Below are positions 37,528 through 47,500 of a stretch of DNA of 64,000 nucleotides, one piece after another. The notes beneath the pieces are model-generated. The model had not been told where the DNA came from. It did no database searches and was given only the letters and a program-made list of their open reading frames with translations. The position numbers were made by a program, and so were the translations under genes. Source of the stretch: Nguyenibacter vanlangensis (GTDB taxonomy: Bacteria; Pseudomonadota; Alphaproteobacteria; Acetobacterales; Acetobacteraceae); assembly GCF_038719015.1 (NCBI RefSeq), contig NZ_CP152276.1:878001-942000 (forward strand), written 5' to 3'. Numbering within the stretch: the first letter of the stretch is position 1; each line of letters opens with the position of its first letter.

Positions 37528-38652
37528 TCAGGCCGCCGCCCGGTCGCCCGGCGGCCGGGCCGGGCCGACGGGCGGGCGGTTGTTCACGCCATGGGTCAGC
37601 ATCACCTCGCCGATCGTATCCGCGGTAATCAGCCCCATCAGCCGGTCATCCGGGCCGACCACGGCGACCGCGGGCGGGTTGGGCGGTTCCTGCAGCAGGC
37701 GCAGCGCCTCGGACAGCGGCTGATAGGGATGGATGGCGGGAATCGCAGGCACCATCGCATCCGCCACCGCCCCGTCGGGACCGTCGACATGCAGCCGTGC
37801 GACCAGGGCGGATTGGGTCAGCACGCCCCGCAGCCGCTCCTGCCCGTCCATGACCGGAAAGACCGGCTGGGCCGTCCGCACCAGGGCATCCGCCGCATCG
37901 CCCAGCGTGGCCGACAGCGGCAAGGCCTGATAGCGCGTCATCATGGATTCACCCGCGATCAGCCCCTGCGCGACCTGGCGCAACTGCACCATGTGGGATT
38001 CGGCCGCGGCGCCCAGATAGACGAACAGCGCGATGAACAGCAGGATCGGATTGCCCAGCAGTCCCAGAAATCCCAGCCCGATCGCCACCCCCTGCCCGAT
38101 CGAGGCCGCAACCTGCGTCGCGTGGACGAAGCTCATGCGATAGCCCAGCAGCGCGCGCAGCACCCGCCCGCCATCCATCGGAAAGGCCGGCAGCAGGTTG
38201 AACAGCAGCAGGAACAGATTGACCGTCGCCAGCCGCGCCACCAGGTTCCCGGTCCCGAACGCCCCCGCCGCCGCGGCCAGGCTGGGCCGGGTGCCGGTCG
38301 CCGCGAACAGCACCAGCGCGATCACCAGGTTGACCGCCGGTCCGGCCAGGGCCACCAGCAATTCCTGGGTCGGGTTCTCGGGCATCCGCGCCAGACGCGC
38401 GACGCCGCCGATCGGCAGCAGCGTGATGTCGGACGTGCTCACCCCGAAATGTCGCGCCATCAGGATATGGCCGAATTCGTGCAGGACCACGCAGACGAAG
38501 ACCAGCAGGATGAAGACCACCCCCTGCCAGGCCGCATCGGGACCGCCCTGCGCGCCGGCAACCATCGCCACCCAGAGCAGAAGCAGAAAGAACGTCACAT
38601 GCACCCGAATGGCGGTGCCGGCGACGCGACCCAGTGGGATCGACCATGTCAT
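37528..38652 (-). CDS. Site-2-protease-family membrane metalloprotease with CBS domains
   Basis: A 374-residue integral membrane protein (M50B family). The zinc motif HEFGH lies in VLHEFGHILMARHFG, and the second metal-binding block is NLLPAFPMDGGRVLRALL. The last about 130 residues are a pair of CBS domains (MTRYQALPLSATLGDAADAL and AIHPYQPLSEALRLLQE) that may sense adenine nucleotides. Rseq-type proteases of this sort cut membrane-bound anti-sigma factors or other regulators; the substrate here is unknown. The ATG 38652 (MTWSIPLGRVAG) matches the usual start. The last residues are Pro/Arg-rich. Confidence 0.9.
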   Translation of the reverse strand: MTWSIPLGRVAGTAIRVHVTFFLLLLWVAMVAGAQGGPDAAWQGVVFILLVFVCVVLHEFGHILMARHFGVSTSDITLLPIGGVARLARMPENPTQELLVALAGPAVNLVIALVLFAATGTRPSLAAAAGAFGTGNLVARLATVNLFLLLFNLLPAFPMDGGRVLRALLGYRMSFVHATQVAASIGQGVAIGLGFLGLLGNPILLFIALFVYLGAAAESHMVQLRQVAQGLIAGESMMTRYQALPLSATLGDAADALVRTAQPVFPVMDGQERLRGVLTQSALVARLHVDGPDGAVADAMVPAIPAIHPYQPLSEALRLLQEPPNPPAVAVVGPDDRLMGLITADTIGEVMLTHGVNNRPPVGPARPPGDRAAA

Positions 38653-38784
38653 GACGGCGCTCCGAAGGGCTGGGCCCCATGCGTGGGGCCTGTGCCCGCA
38701 ACGCGCCGCAAGGTCGCCGGTTCGTGCCGCCGGACTATTCACTGCCGCCGGACCAGCAGCCGGCCACCCGTCACACCACGCGGG

Positions 38785-38958
38785 CTATATCCAGCGCCAC
38801 AGGCACCACGCGAGATAGCCGATCACGCCCCAGATGATTCCGGAAATAACAAGCCATATGACGAGTGCCCGGTAAAATCCGCCCGACGGCATGATTTTTT
38901 TCTGGATCAGGCGACCGAAACCCGCATCCCAGCGAATATTCTGGCTGAAACTCGACAT
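38785..38958 (-). CDS. Small membrane protein of unknown function
   Basis: A 57-residue protein with one strong C-terminal membrane helix (ALVIWLVISGIIWGVIGYLA) after a basic N-terminal segment, ending CLWRWI. It has a good AGGAA ribosome-binding site before ATG 38958. Its sequence has no recognised family. The insertion sequence at 38999 begins only 40 bases upstream of the start, so the native promoter has probably been displaced. Confidence 0.6.
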   Translation of the reverse strand: MSSFSQNIRWDAGFGRLIQKKIMPSGGFYRALVIWLVISGIIWGVIGYLAWCLWRWI

Positions 38959-38990
38959 GGCAATTCCTGCATCCACGAAGCGTCGATTAA

Positions 38991-38998
38991 ATGAATTT
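38991..38998. repeat. Target-site duplication, left copy
   Basis: ATGAATTT immediately left of the insertion sequence, identical to the copy at 40029-40036. Confidence 0.9.
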
Positions 38999-40028
38999 CC
39001 TGATTACGCACTAATTTCAGCCAATTTGAGCAGGCGATAGGGCATGGGCGGGGTTCTGACGGCGGCGTATCCGAGGCGAGGGATCATGGAGGCGAGGTCG
39101 AAGCGGCGATTGAAGCGATAAACGAACTCGGCGAGATAGCGCGGCGCATGCTTGTCACGGATAGCACGGTAAGTACCGGTCATGGCATTCTTGATGTTGG
39201 CGAGAGCGGTATTGACCCATTTGAAAGCAGGGTTGCGGCCTGCCTTTGGTCCCGAACCGGTCAGGATGGGATGATGGACGCACCCTGCTTCGGTGACGGC
39301 GGCGAAACAGCGTAGACCGTCACTGACCACGCTGCTGGCGGGGTCGAAGCTGTTTTTTGCCATCTTTGCGATCTCGGCCCTACTGAACCCGGCCACCCGG
39401 CGGAGTTTCAGGCGGATTGGCTTGCCTTGCGGTGTGGTTTCAACAGCGGCCACGATCGGCGTCTTGCCCGCTGATCCTCGCCCGCGCTTGCCGCCGCCGC
39501 GTTCTCCGCCGAGATAGGCGTCGTCCAGTTCGATCCGTCCCTTCAGTCGCTTGCCGGCCTCGCGCTCCATCATTACCTGCGCGAGTTTATGCTTGATCTT
39601 CCAGGCCGTGGTCTGCGTCACGCCGAGCCTGCGCCCCAGTTCGATGCTGGAGATGCCGCCTTTGCTCTGGGTCAGATGGTACAGGGCACGAAACCAGGTC
39701 CGTAACGGCACCTTGGTTGCCGCGAAGATCGTTCCGGCGATCAGCGACGTCTGCTTCCGACAGGCGCTGCATTGATACTGCCCACGGCTCTGAATGACGC
39801 TGTGCTCACGCCCGCCGCAGGCCGGGCATTCAAAACCAGATGGCCAACGCCAGCCAAAGATCACCGCTCGGCACTTCTCTTCGCTTCCGTAAAGTTCGTC
39901 AAATTGGGCTTCGCTTAGCCCTTTCTGAAACTGGACCTTGTTGCGAGCCATCGATCAAGCCTCTCGAAAACAACAAATGTTCTCGCTTTGTACCATAAAT
40001 CCCTGGCTGAAAATAGTGCGTAATCAGG
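38999..40028 (-). mobile_element. Complete IS1595-family insertion sequence
   Basis: A 1,030-bp element bounded by 25-bp inverted ends: left CCTGATTACGCACTAATTTC..., right its reverse complement at 40004-40028, with one mismatch. It is flanked by an 8-bp direct duplication, ATGAATTT, which shows that it arrived by transposition. It carries one transposase gene on the minus strand. The perfect duplication and near-identical ends suggest a recent, possibly still active copy. It sits between the 3' side of the cellulose operon and a small membrane-protein gene. Confidence 0.95.
39004..39951 (-). CDS. IS1595-family (ISXO2-like) transposase
   Basis: A 315-residue DDE-type transposase. The N terminus has a zinc-ribbon with cysteines in CPACGG and CSACR (about residues 42-65). 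A helix-turn-helix segment follows, RRLGVTQTTAWKIKHKL. The catalytic acids are expected in IELDDAYLGGERGGGKRG (first Asp) and VVSDGLRCF (second Asp), with a late His/Asn-Glu block near KWVNTALANIKN; this arrangement is typical of IS1595. The stop codon lies inside the left inverted repeat. No frameshift or premature stop is seen, so it should be functional. Confidence 0.93.
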   Translation of the reverse strand: MARNKVQFQKGLSEAQFDELYGSEEKCRAVIFGWRWPSGFECPACGGREHSVIQSRGQYQCSACRKQTSLIAGTIFAATKVPLRTWFRALYHLTQSKGGISSIELGRRLGVTQTTAWKIKHKLAQVMMEREAGKRLKGRIELDDAYLGGERGGGKRGRGSAGKTPIVAAVETTPQGKPIRLKLRRVAGFSRAEIAKMAKNSFDPASSVVSDGLRCFAAVTEAGCVHHPILTGSGPKAGRNPAFKWVNTALANIKNAMTGTYRAIRDKHAPRYLAEFVYRFNRRFDLASMIPRLGYAAVRTPPMPYRLLKLAEISA

Positions 40029-40036
40029 ATGAATTT
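40029..40036. repeat. Target-site duplication, right copy
   Basis: ATGAATTT directly follows the right inverted repeat and matches the left copy. Confidence 0.9.
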
Positions 40037-40166
40037 TGAAAATTCTTGTAGCAATCTCGGAATGCGCAATCAGGCTCCGCTGCCTGAAAAGTCCACGGCC
40101 ACAATATCGCCGCATTGTTTGGAATTTGCAAGCAAATGGGAAAAAACCGATTTTGCACCGTTCAGA

Positions 40167-40235
40167 CCGGCGCATATGCGCCGGCAAGGCCCCATTTTCA
40201 ATGGCCATGAACCTTCCCGCCGCATTAAAGCGGCG
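40167..40235 (-). terminator. Hairpin cluster downstream of bcsD
   Basis: Two strong hairpins lie beyond the cellulose operon: a perfect 18-base palindrome CCGGCGCATATGCGCCGG (40167-40184) and a 6-bp stem CGCCGC-ATTAAA-GCGGCG (40218-40235). On the minus strand a run of six U residues follows the first at about 20 bases distance. Together they probably end the bcs transcript, though neither is a textbook intrinsic terminator. Confidence 0.45.
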
Positions 40236-40271
40236 TTCCGCCCTCCCGCCCCGCGACGCCGCTACCGGGCC

Positions 40272-40724
40272 TCAGGCCCGGCGGGCACCATGGTCCCCGG
40301 CACCAAATTCCAACGTCAGAAGATCGTCCGCGGTTTCCTGATCCGGCTGCCAGATGATGCCATAGCCGGGCTGGGCATCCGGCTGGCGACCGATCCAGGT
40401 CTCATAAAGTCCGGCCAGGCAGGACGCCAGCCAATACCCCGCCGGCGCGCCGGCCGACCCGATACGCGGCAGGCCGGCATGGCGAATACGCAGTTTTTTC
40501 CGGGCCGTATCCACCGCCAGCGTCGCCCGCCCCCACCCGAGCAGCGCCAGATGCGCATTGATTTCCAGTTCCAGCGCCTCGACCGTTTCGCATGGCGGCA
40601 GCGTCAGGCGCCCCGCCATGCTCGCGCCGACCTGGCGCAGGAAACGATCCCGCGCCTCGGACCCGACCTGCGCGTCGAAACCGGCCGCGAATTCGCGCAG
40701 GAAGAAAATCATGTCGGAAGACAT
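40272..40724 (-). CDS. bcsD: Cellulose synthase subunit D
   Basis: A 150-residue periplasmic-side crystallisation subunit found in acetic acid bacteria and some others. BcsD forms an octameric ring that guides nascent glucan chains into ordered microfibrils. It begins MSSDMIFFLREFAAGFDAQV and contains the LELEINAHLALLGWG and YWLASCLAGLYETWIG blocks typical of the family; known homologs are about 156 residues. Its ATG shares one base with the bcsC stop (TGATG), so translation is coupled. In Komagataeibacter a beta-glucosidase gene usually follows; none is present here. Confidence 0.93.
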   Translation of the reverse strand: MSSDMIFFLREFAAGFDAQVGSEARDRFLRQVGASMAGRLTLPPCETVEALELEINAHLALLGWGRATLAVDTARKKLRIRHAGLPRIGSAGAPAGYWLASCLAGLYETWIGRQPDAQPGYGIIWQPDQETADDLLTLEFGAGDHGARRA

Positions 40725-43700
40725 CAGCGGCCATCCTCGAAGGAATAATGAATGGACAGCCCGGCCGTCGTTTCGTTCCATGGGCCGGCTTTCTGATAGA
40801 GCAGATCGCCGGCGACACGCAGCACCGGGGTCACCTGATAGGACAGATGCGCGTTCGCCCCCCCGACCAGGCCCGATGACGACCGGCCGGGCGACAGGGC
40901 TCCGGCCGGATCGCTGCCGTCCAGCACGGCCTGCAGGACGGGGCTGGTCGGATAGAACAGGGCGGAACGGGAATGATAGGATTGGAAGCCGAGCGACACG
41001 CCGGCATTCCACGTCCATTGGCCGCTCTGCCCCGCATATCGTACCGGCACAAGCAACGAGACAAAGGATTGCGGCGAGAAATAACCGCCATTACCATAAG
41101 TAAAAAGATACTGGTTATTGTTGTAACGGAACCAGGTGAGATCCACGCCCAGCCGCACGGCATTGACCGTGTCTTTGTACAGGGACACGCCGCCCCCGCC
41201 GCCGGCCTCGTACTCGATATTGTCCGGCGTGCCGTGGCCCTGCAGATAGGCGAAGCCGCCACGAAGATAGAAATTCATCAGCGGGTCGCCATATTCGAGT
41301 TGACTGTTCAGCCGGTTCCGCACCACCCCGCCCCAACTCCCGCCGACCGCGCTGTCATGCAGGCCGGCATAGGACAGAATGCTGTCCGTGGCCGCCCGTC
41401 GCTCGGCCGTCACCCGCAGGCGCATCGTGCTGGTCAGTTGCGGGCTGAACGACAGGCCGCCGAGGATGTTGGTTTCGCTGAACCCCAGGGGCGACGTGCC
41501 CAGATCCAGCGTCAGCCACCGCCACGCATAGGCGACGTTCAGCCCGGCGCCGACCGCGTCGCGGCGGCGCATCGCGGCGGCGTAGTCGCCGGTCAGGGCC
41601 GTGACCCCGACTTCGCGCAGGCCCTCGATGTAATCCATGCTGCCGGTGCCGGTCGAAAGGACCGCCGGGGTAACCGATGCCGTCAGGCGCCCCGGGCCGA
41701 CCGGGAACGCGGCGGACATCGCCAGGTCGCCTTCGGTCAACTGGTTCAGGCCGGTCCCCGACCGGGTGCGATAGACCGGGCCGATATCGACGAACGGCGC
41801 GTAATCCCGGGTCGTGCTGGCGGCCTCGCTGTCGATGGCGCGCAGGACCGGGTCCTGGCTCTCCGCACCACCGGATTCCGCGCGCCGCGCCACCGTGCGG
41901 AACGGGTTGTCCAACGGAATGCCGTCCCGCGTACCGGCACCATGGCCGACCTGCTGCAACCGCAGGTCCCGCGCCCGCGCAAGATCCCCCAGGCTGGCCG
42001 TCCAGTTGCCCCCCGCCCGGTGAATGACCGCCGACGCCAGCCAGGTCCGCGGGTCCGAGGGCGCCTGCTCGGTCATCTCGCGCAGTTGGGCCTCGGCTTC
42101 GTCGAGGTCATCCGCCTGCAGCGCGAGACGCACGACGCTCAGCCTGGCATCCAGGTCCGAAGGATCCCGCGCGGTCACGGCACGCGCGATGGACAGCGCC
42201 ATCGCCGGCTGATTGCTGGATTGATAAAGCCGCGCGAGCGCCAGCCGGGCGGCCGCGCTGGGCTGGGTTTCGGTCAGCGCCGGCTGCAGCGCGTCGAACG
42301 CGTCGGCCTGCCGCCCCTGATCGTTCAATTGATCCGATGCCAGGATCGCCAGGCCCGTCCGCAGGCTGCGCAGGGCCGCCAGGTCATCGGCCCCCAGAGA
42401 GGACTCACCATGGCCGGCCATGGCGAGTCCTTCCAGCATCTGACGGGCATGCCGCGAATCCTGCATGCGCATGTAAACCCCGGCATAGGCCAGGCGCTGG
42501 CGCGGCGTCGGGGGATAGGACGCTTCCAGGAACGCCTCCAGAATGCTGCGCGCGCCGGCGGCATCCCCGCGCGCCAGCAGCGCGTCGGCGACCAATCGTC
42601 CCCGCGCGCCGTCGGGATCCCGGCCACGATGCGCCATCTGCAGGAAATAAAGTCTCGCTTCCGGCAGGTCGGGCGGCGCATCGGCGACCAGTTGCTGGTC
42701 TTCGGCCCTGGCCGCGATGCGCTGAATGTCGGGCGGGCGCGCCCCACGCGGCAGGCGCTGCAGAAGCTGCCTGACCGTCGTGAAGTCGTCGGTCTGGTTG
42801 GCGAAATAGATCGCGGCCTGCAACGCCGCGACGCCGACGCGCCCATCGGGCGACGACAGCGGCGCCATCACCTCCGCCGCTTCTGCGCGGTCGCCCGCTT
42901 CCGTCAGCGCCTGGGCCAGGCGCAGACGGATCCACGGGTCCTGCGGCTGGTCCGCGACGCCCTGGCGCAGCAGGCCGATGCGATCATCCAGGGTCGGCGC
43001 CTGCCCGGCCCGGGCCAGCAGATCGGACTGCGCCATCTGCCGCACGAAGGCCGGCGACAGACGCCGCAGCCGCTCCGTCAATGCCGCGGCCTGCGCCTGG
43101 CGGCCGGAGGATTGCAGGATCTGATAAAGCCCCTGCAAGGCATCCAGATTGTCGGGCTGCGCCTGCAGGACATGACGATAGAGCGTCTCGGCCCGGCCGA
43201 TATCGCCACGCCGGCGGGCAATGTCGCCCTGAAGGGCGACCAGCCCGATCTGCGTCGGATCCGCGGCAAGCGTGCTGTCGATCAGGGATTGCGCATCGGC
43301 ATAGTGCCCCAGCGCCATCAGGCGATGCACCTGGCCGTACGCGCCCGAGACCGTGGCGCCGTTCAACGCGTCACGCCATTTGGCGGCCTCCACCGGACCG
43401 GCCTGGCTGGCGCGCGACAGCAGGTCGCGGGCTTCGTCCGCCCGGCCCTGGCGCATCCGCGTCACGCCCAGGCCGCCCAGCGCGTCGGGATCGTTGGGGC
43501 TGCCGGTCAGGGCGTGCATGAAATGCGCGGCGGCGGCATCGAGGCGGCCGGCATTCAGATCCTCGAAACCCTGCGTCCGGTCCTGCGCCACGCCCTGGGG
43601 CTGCGCGGCCCGCGCCTTGCCCCGCACGGTGCCGATTTCGGTATCGCCGGGATCGAGCCGCAGCCACGCATCGTAGTACGGCACGGTTTCGGGCGCCTCG

Positions 43701-44530
43701 GGCAGCCAGAGCAGAGCCGTGCGCCAGGCCCTGCGGATGGCCGCGCGATCAGGTGCGGACAAGCCCGGCAGCCCGTCCAGGCGCTGCAGGCGGGCCAGCC
43801 CGCCGAGACGGGTGGCATCACGCCAGGTCAAGACCTGGGCATAGGCGATCTGCGCCGCGACGTCGTCCGGATCGGCGGCGACAAGGTTGCGCAATCCCGT
43901 CAAACCCTGGTCGCGATAGCCCACCGCGCCGGCCAGGGTATGGTAATATTCCAAGGCATATTGCGGCGGCGGACCATCGGGGAACAGGCGCCGGTATCCG
44001 GCCACCGCCGCACTGATCTGGCCGCTGCGGGCCGCCGCGCGGATTGCTTCAAGCGCGTCGCCCGCGCCCCCCTGCAGGCGCAGGGCCTGGTCCAGTTGCC
44101 GCGTCTCCTGCGCGGCGGGCGCCACATCGTGCAGCAGCGCCGCCATCCGGCGGGCCAGATCGGGATCGCCCATACGCAATGCCAACTGGCCCGACAGCGC
44201 GATCGCGCGCGGGTCGCGCGGCGCGACCTGCCGCGCCTGACCCAGCGCCTGCTGCACCTGGTCGTACCGTCCCTTGTCGAGCCAGTATTGCGCCCGCTGG
44301 ATCAGGATCGTCACCAGCGCGCTTTCCTGTCCCGCCTCGGCCTGCCCCATCCCAGCCTGCCCCGCCGCAGCAGCATTTGCGTCCTGGGCCCCTCTGTCCT
44401 GGGGCCCCCTATCCTGGGCCTCGGCACAAGGCGCGAGGACCGATCCGCCGCCCCATAATCCGCCGCCCAACAGCAGGATGCGCAGGCCCGCCCGGGTGCG
44501 GCGGCCCCGGAAACTGCGGCACGGCCTCAT
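40724..44530 (-). CDS. bcsC: Cellulose export porin BcsC
   Basis: A 1,268-residue outer-membrane export protein. It has a signal peptide (to about residue 39) and a large set of tetratricopeptide repeats through about residue 880, for example YRHVLQAQPDNLDALQGLYQ and LGGLGVTRMRQGRADEARDL. The C-terminal outer-membrane barrel runs from about 950 to the end (GDLAMSAAFPVGPGRL, TSTMRLRVTAERR, LSYQVTPVLRVAGDLLYQ) and finishes SIHYSFEDGR. The TPRs line the periplasmic passage for glucan and the barrel forms the exit. The start at 44530 overlaps the bcsAB stop by four bases; an open frame further upstream is not the native start. Confidence 0.94.
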   Translation of the reverse strand: MRPCRSFRGRRTRAGLRILLLGGGLWGGGSVLAPCAEAQDRGPQDRGAQDANAAAAGQAGMGQAEAGQESALVTILIQRAQYWLDKGRYDQVQQALGQARQVAPRDPRAIALSGQLALRMGDPDLARRMAALLHDVAPAAQETRQLDQALRLQGGAGDALEAIRAAARSGQISAAVAGYRRLFPDGPPPQYALEYYHTLAGAVGYRDQGLTGLRNLVAADPDDVAAQIAYAQVLTWRDATRLGGLARLQRLDGLPGLSAPDRAAIRRAWRTALLWLPEAPETVPYYDAWLRLDPGDTEIGTVRGKARAAQPQGVAQDRTQGFEDLNAGRLDAAAAHFMHALTGSPNDPDALGGLGVTRMRQGRADEARDLLSRASQAGPVEAAKWRDALNGATVSGAYGQVHRLMALGHYADAQSLIDSTLAADPTQIGLVALQGDIARRRGDIGRAETLYRHVLQAQPDNLDALQGLYQILQSSGRQAQAAALTERLRRLSPAFVRQMAQSDLLARAGQAPTLDDRIGLLRQGVADQPQDPWIRLRLAQALTEAGDRAEAAEVMAPLSSPDGRVGVAALQAAIYFANQTDDFTTVRQLLQRLPRGARPPDIQRIAARAEDQQLVADAPPDLPEARLYFLQMAHRGRDPDGARGRLVADALLARGDAAGARSILEAFLEASYPPTPRQRLAYAGVYMRMQDSRHARQMLEGLAMAGHGESSLGADDLAALRSLRTGLAILASDQLNDQGRQADAFDALQPALTETQPSAAARLALARLYQSSNQPAMALSIARAVTARDPSDLDARLSVVRLALQADDLDEAEAQLREMTEQAPSDPRTWLASAVIHRAGGNWTASLGDLARARDLRLQQVGHGAGTRDGIPLDNPFRTVARRAESGGAESQDPVLRAIDSEAASTTRDYAPFVDIGPVYRTRSGTGLNQLTEGDLAMSAAFPVGPGRLTASVTPAVLSTGTGSMDYIEGLREVGVTALTGDYAAAMRRRDAVGAGLNVAYAWRWLTLDLGTSPLGFSETNILGGLSFSPQLTSTMRLRVTAERRAATDSILSYAGLHDSAVGGSWGGVVRNRLNSQLEYGDPLMNFYLRGGFAYLQGHGTPDNIEYEAGGGGGVSLYKDTVNAVRLGVDLTWFRYNNNQYLFTYGNGGYFSPQSFVSLLVPVRYAGQSGQWTWNAGVSLGFQSYHSRSALFYPTSPVLQAVLDGSDPAGALSPGRSSSGLVGGANAHLSYQVTPVLRVAGDLLYQKAGPWNETTAGLSIHYSFEDGR

Positions 44531-47500
44531 CGTCCGCCTGCCCCGCTGGCGTCGAGATAGGCCTGCCGCCGTGCCGCGCGCAGGGACAACCCCTTGTTCA
44601 AGGCCAGGCCCGTCACCAGCGCGCCGAGAACCGACAGCAATATCACGCGGATCGGGTGTTCGCGCAGGACCCAGTCCGACCACAGCCACCAGGGCAGAGA
44701 CCCGACCGTATAGGTCGCACCATTGCGCGACGCGATGATCTTGTCGCCGTCGACCACCGTCAGGTCGCCCTGCACGCCCTTCTGCAGGCTGGGATCCTGC
44801 AGCACATGGACCAGGTCGTCGACGCCTTGCGGCGTACCGCCCAGCATCAGGACCACCGATCGCCCCGTCGCATAGGGGGATTCGGTGCCGATCAACGCGC
44901 CCCCGCCATTCAGCGGCAGCGACCCTTCCAGGGCGACCGTGCGTCCCTCATGCGACCGGCTTTCCGGAAAAGCATAGCGGATTCCATCCAGGATCGAACG
45001 CTGCGCCATCCGCAACCGGCCGTTTTCCAGCCCATAGGGGGTGCCTGCCAGCAGGGACGCGACCAGATCATTGCCCGGCAGCGTATCCAGGACGATCAGG
45101 TCGTCATCGCGGACCGTCCCGACCTGCCCCGGGCCGACCACCGCGACGCGTTCCGCCGGATACCAGCTATAAGAGCCCAGCATTCCCATCAGATCCAGAT
45201 AGGCCGTCAGGATCGCCGGGCCCGGCCGGGGCGGCAGGACCACCGCGGTCTGCGACAGATCCGCCATGCGGGTGAACGGAAAGCCGCTATTGGCGAAATA
45301 GGCCAGATTGGGCAGCGTGGCGAAATGATAGGCGCGCCGGAAATCCAGGGTGGAATCCGGGTCGATGCCGACCGAGATGTCCTGCGGCATCGCGCTGCAA
45401 TCCCGGCGCATCGCCGGACGGCCGTCGAAATAGAATTTCAGCTCGTTCTGGCCATAGACGCCCCAGATCGGCAGCCTTGCCCGATCCTGAAGCACAGGCG
45501 ACGTATCCGGAAAGAACCGGCTCAGCAGGCGCGGCAGGCGTTCGGGCGCGCGCCAGGAATAGCTGGCCAGATAGACGTCGTTCAGCGCCACGTCGACGCG
45601 GGACTGCCGCAGGTCGACGTCGCTTTCCAGCGGCGTCCGGATACGGAAATCGGCCTCGAACGGACGGTCGCGCCACGTATACAGGTCCGGCGAGATACGG
45701 AACGGCACCGCCAGCGTGCCGGGCACGTAGCCATGGCCTTGCAGCGCGCTCGAACTGACCAGTTCCCCGAAACGCACCACGCGATCGGTCGGCAGGAAAG
45801 CCGGCGCGTCATAAGGCCGGCGCGGTCCGACGGTCACCGGCGGGACGATCTGGCTGGAACCGGCGCCCAGCGATTCCGACATGAAGGCCAGCCCCCGCGC
45901 GGCGGCGGCCAGTTCCGCGTCGCTGCGCCCCGTCACCACCAGGATCGTCCCGAACGGGTCCGTGGGATTGCCGATTTCCGCGAGGGTCGGCCCGGCGACG
46001 GAAACCGACCGGGCGATCGCCGGCGGCAGGTCGGCCGCCACGCCGATGGCGACGGCATTTCCTGCCGACGGCACGTCGGTCGAGACCGGAAAGCTGACAT
46101 GATGAAAATCGGCGATCTTGCCGAACCAGGACGCGACATCCGCCGCCGCCTTCAGGACCGCGACCGTGCGCGGCGACGCCATTTCCATCCGGTTCGGCAG
46201 CACGAACGGCACGACCGCCCGCTCATTCACCGCCGTATCGACGAAAGGCGCCGGCAACGCGGACAGCATGCGGCGCGCGGGCAGCGGCACGGTCGTCACG
46301 CTGATCGCCGACTGCCCGGACATGTCGGCCCACAGCACGTCGCTGACCTGGTTGCCGCAGGTTTCGGTATATTGGCCGGCGAACGTGAAATTGAGCGTGT
46401 TCCGCGCCATGAAGAAGGCGGGATTGACCGGGAAGGTCAACGGACCGAATTCCGGATGATCGCGATTGACTGGGATGGTTCCGACATACTGGTCGTTCAG
46501 CCGGATCGTGACGCTGCTGCTCTGCGCCAGCAGCGACGGGGACAGCGCGCCCGTCAGCGTCAGATGCGCCGACGTCACGAGCTGGCTGGACGGGATGCCG
46601 AAATCCAGTCCCTGAATCGCGGCATAGGGCGTCATGTGCATCGCGGCCGGCGCGCCAAGCTGCCGCAGCGTCCAGGTGCGGGTCGACGCACCGGGCAAGG
46701 CGCCGGGCAAGGTCCCTGATAAGGGGCCGGGCGGAGTCCCGAGCCGAGCATCATCCTGCGCCGCCGACGCATCACCGTTGGCGCCGCGCAGTTTCGGCAG
46801 CGGCAAATCGTCCCCCGCATCCGCCGCCCCCACATCCGCCCCCACCTCCGCCGGCACGGACGACGCGCCGGCCGGCGGCATGGTGTTCGCCGCCTGGGCC
46901 ATGGCGGTCGAAGCCAGACCAAGCGCACCCAGCGCACCCAGCGCAACCATCATCGAATTCGTTTTGCGCGGCATCAACGTCACGACCTCCCGGCGCGTAT
47001 CGCCGATCGATTGGCGCGCCCGCGCCCGCGCGGCGATCGCGCCTGGATGATGACGCGCACTGGCGGGCTTGTCGGCCGGCATGCCGATATTGCGGATGCT
47101 GCTGATCGCCATCCACAGGCTGCGCAGCGGCCGGTCGGGACTGTATTCATTCCAGTTGGTCCAGGCATCGGCGCGCCCGAAGACGAAACGGATGATCCGC
47201 GCCTCGTCGCGAATCGTCATAGGCTGCCATTCAAAGTTCATCACGCCGTTATGCACGCTCAGCACCCGCGCACGGACGGGGGCTTCGTACGGGTCGGGAA
47301 ACACGTCGATTTCGGCCGCCGCGTCGAACATCGCCGCATCCGCGGCATCCAGATGCAGCCGGCAGCCGCCGCGCGACACGTCGCTGGTCGTGCCACGGCA
47401 AAGCCGCCTATCCGCGCCCCGTACGGTCACGGGCAACGCGGCGGGAATACGCGCATTGCGCCGCAACTGCCGGGTTTCATGCCCCACGGTGATCGCGGCC

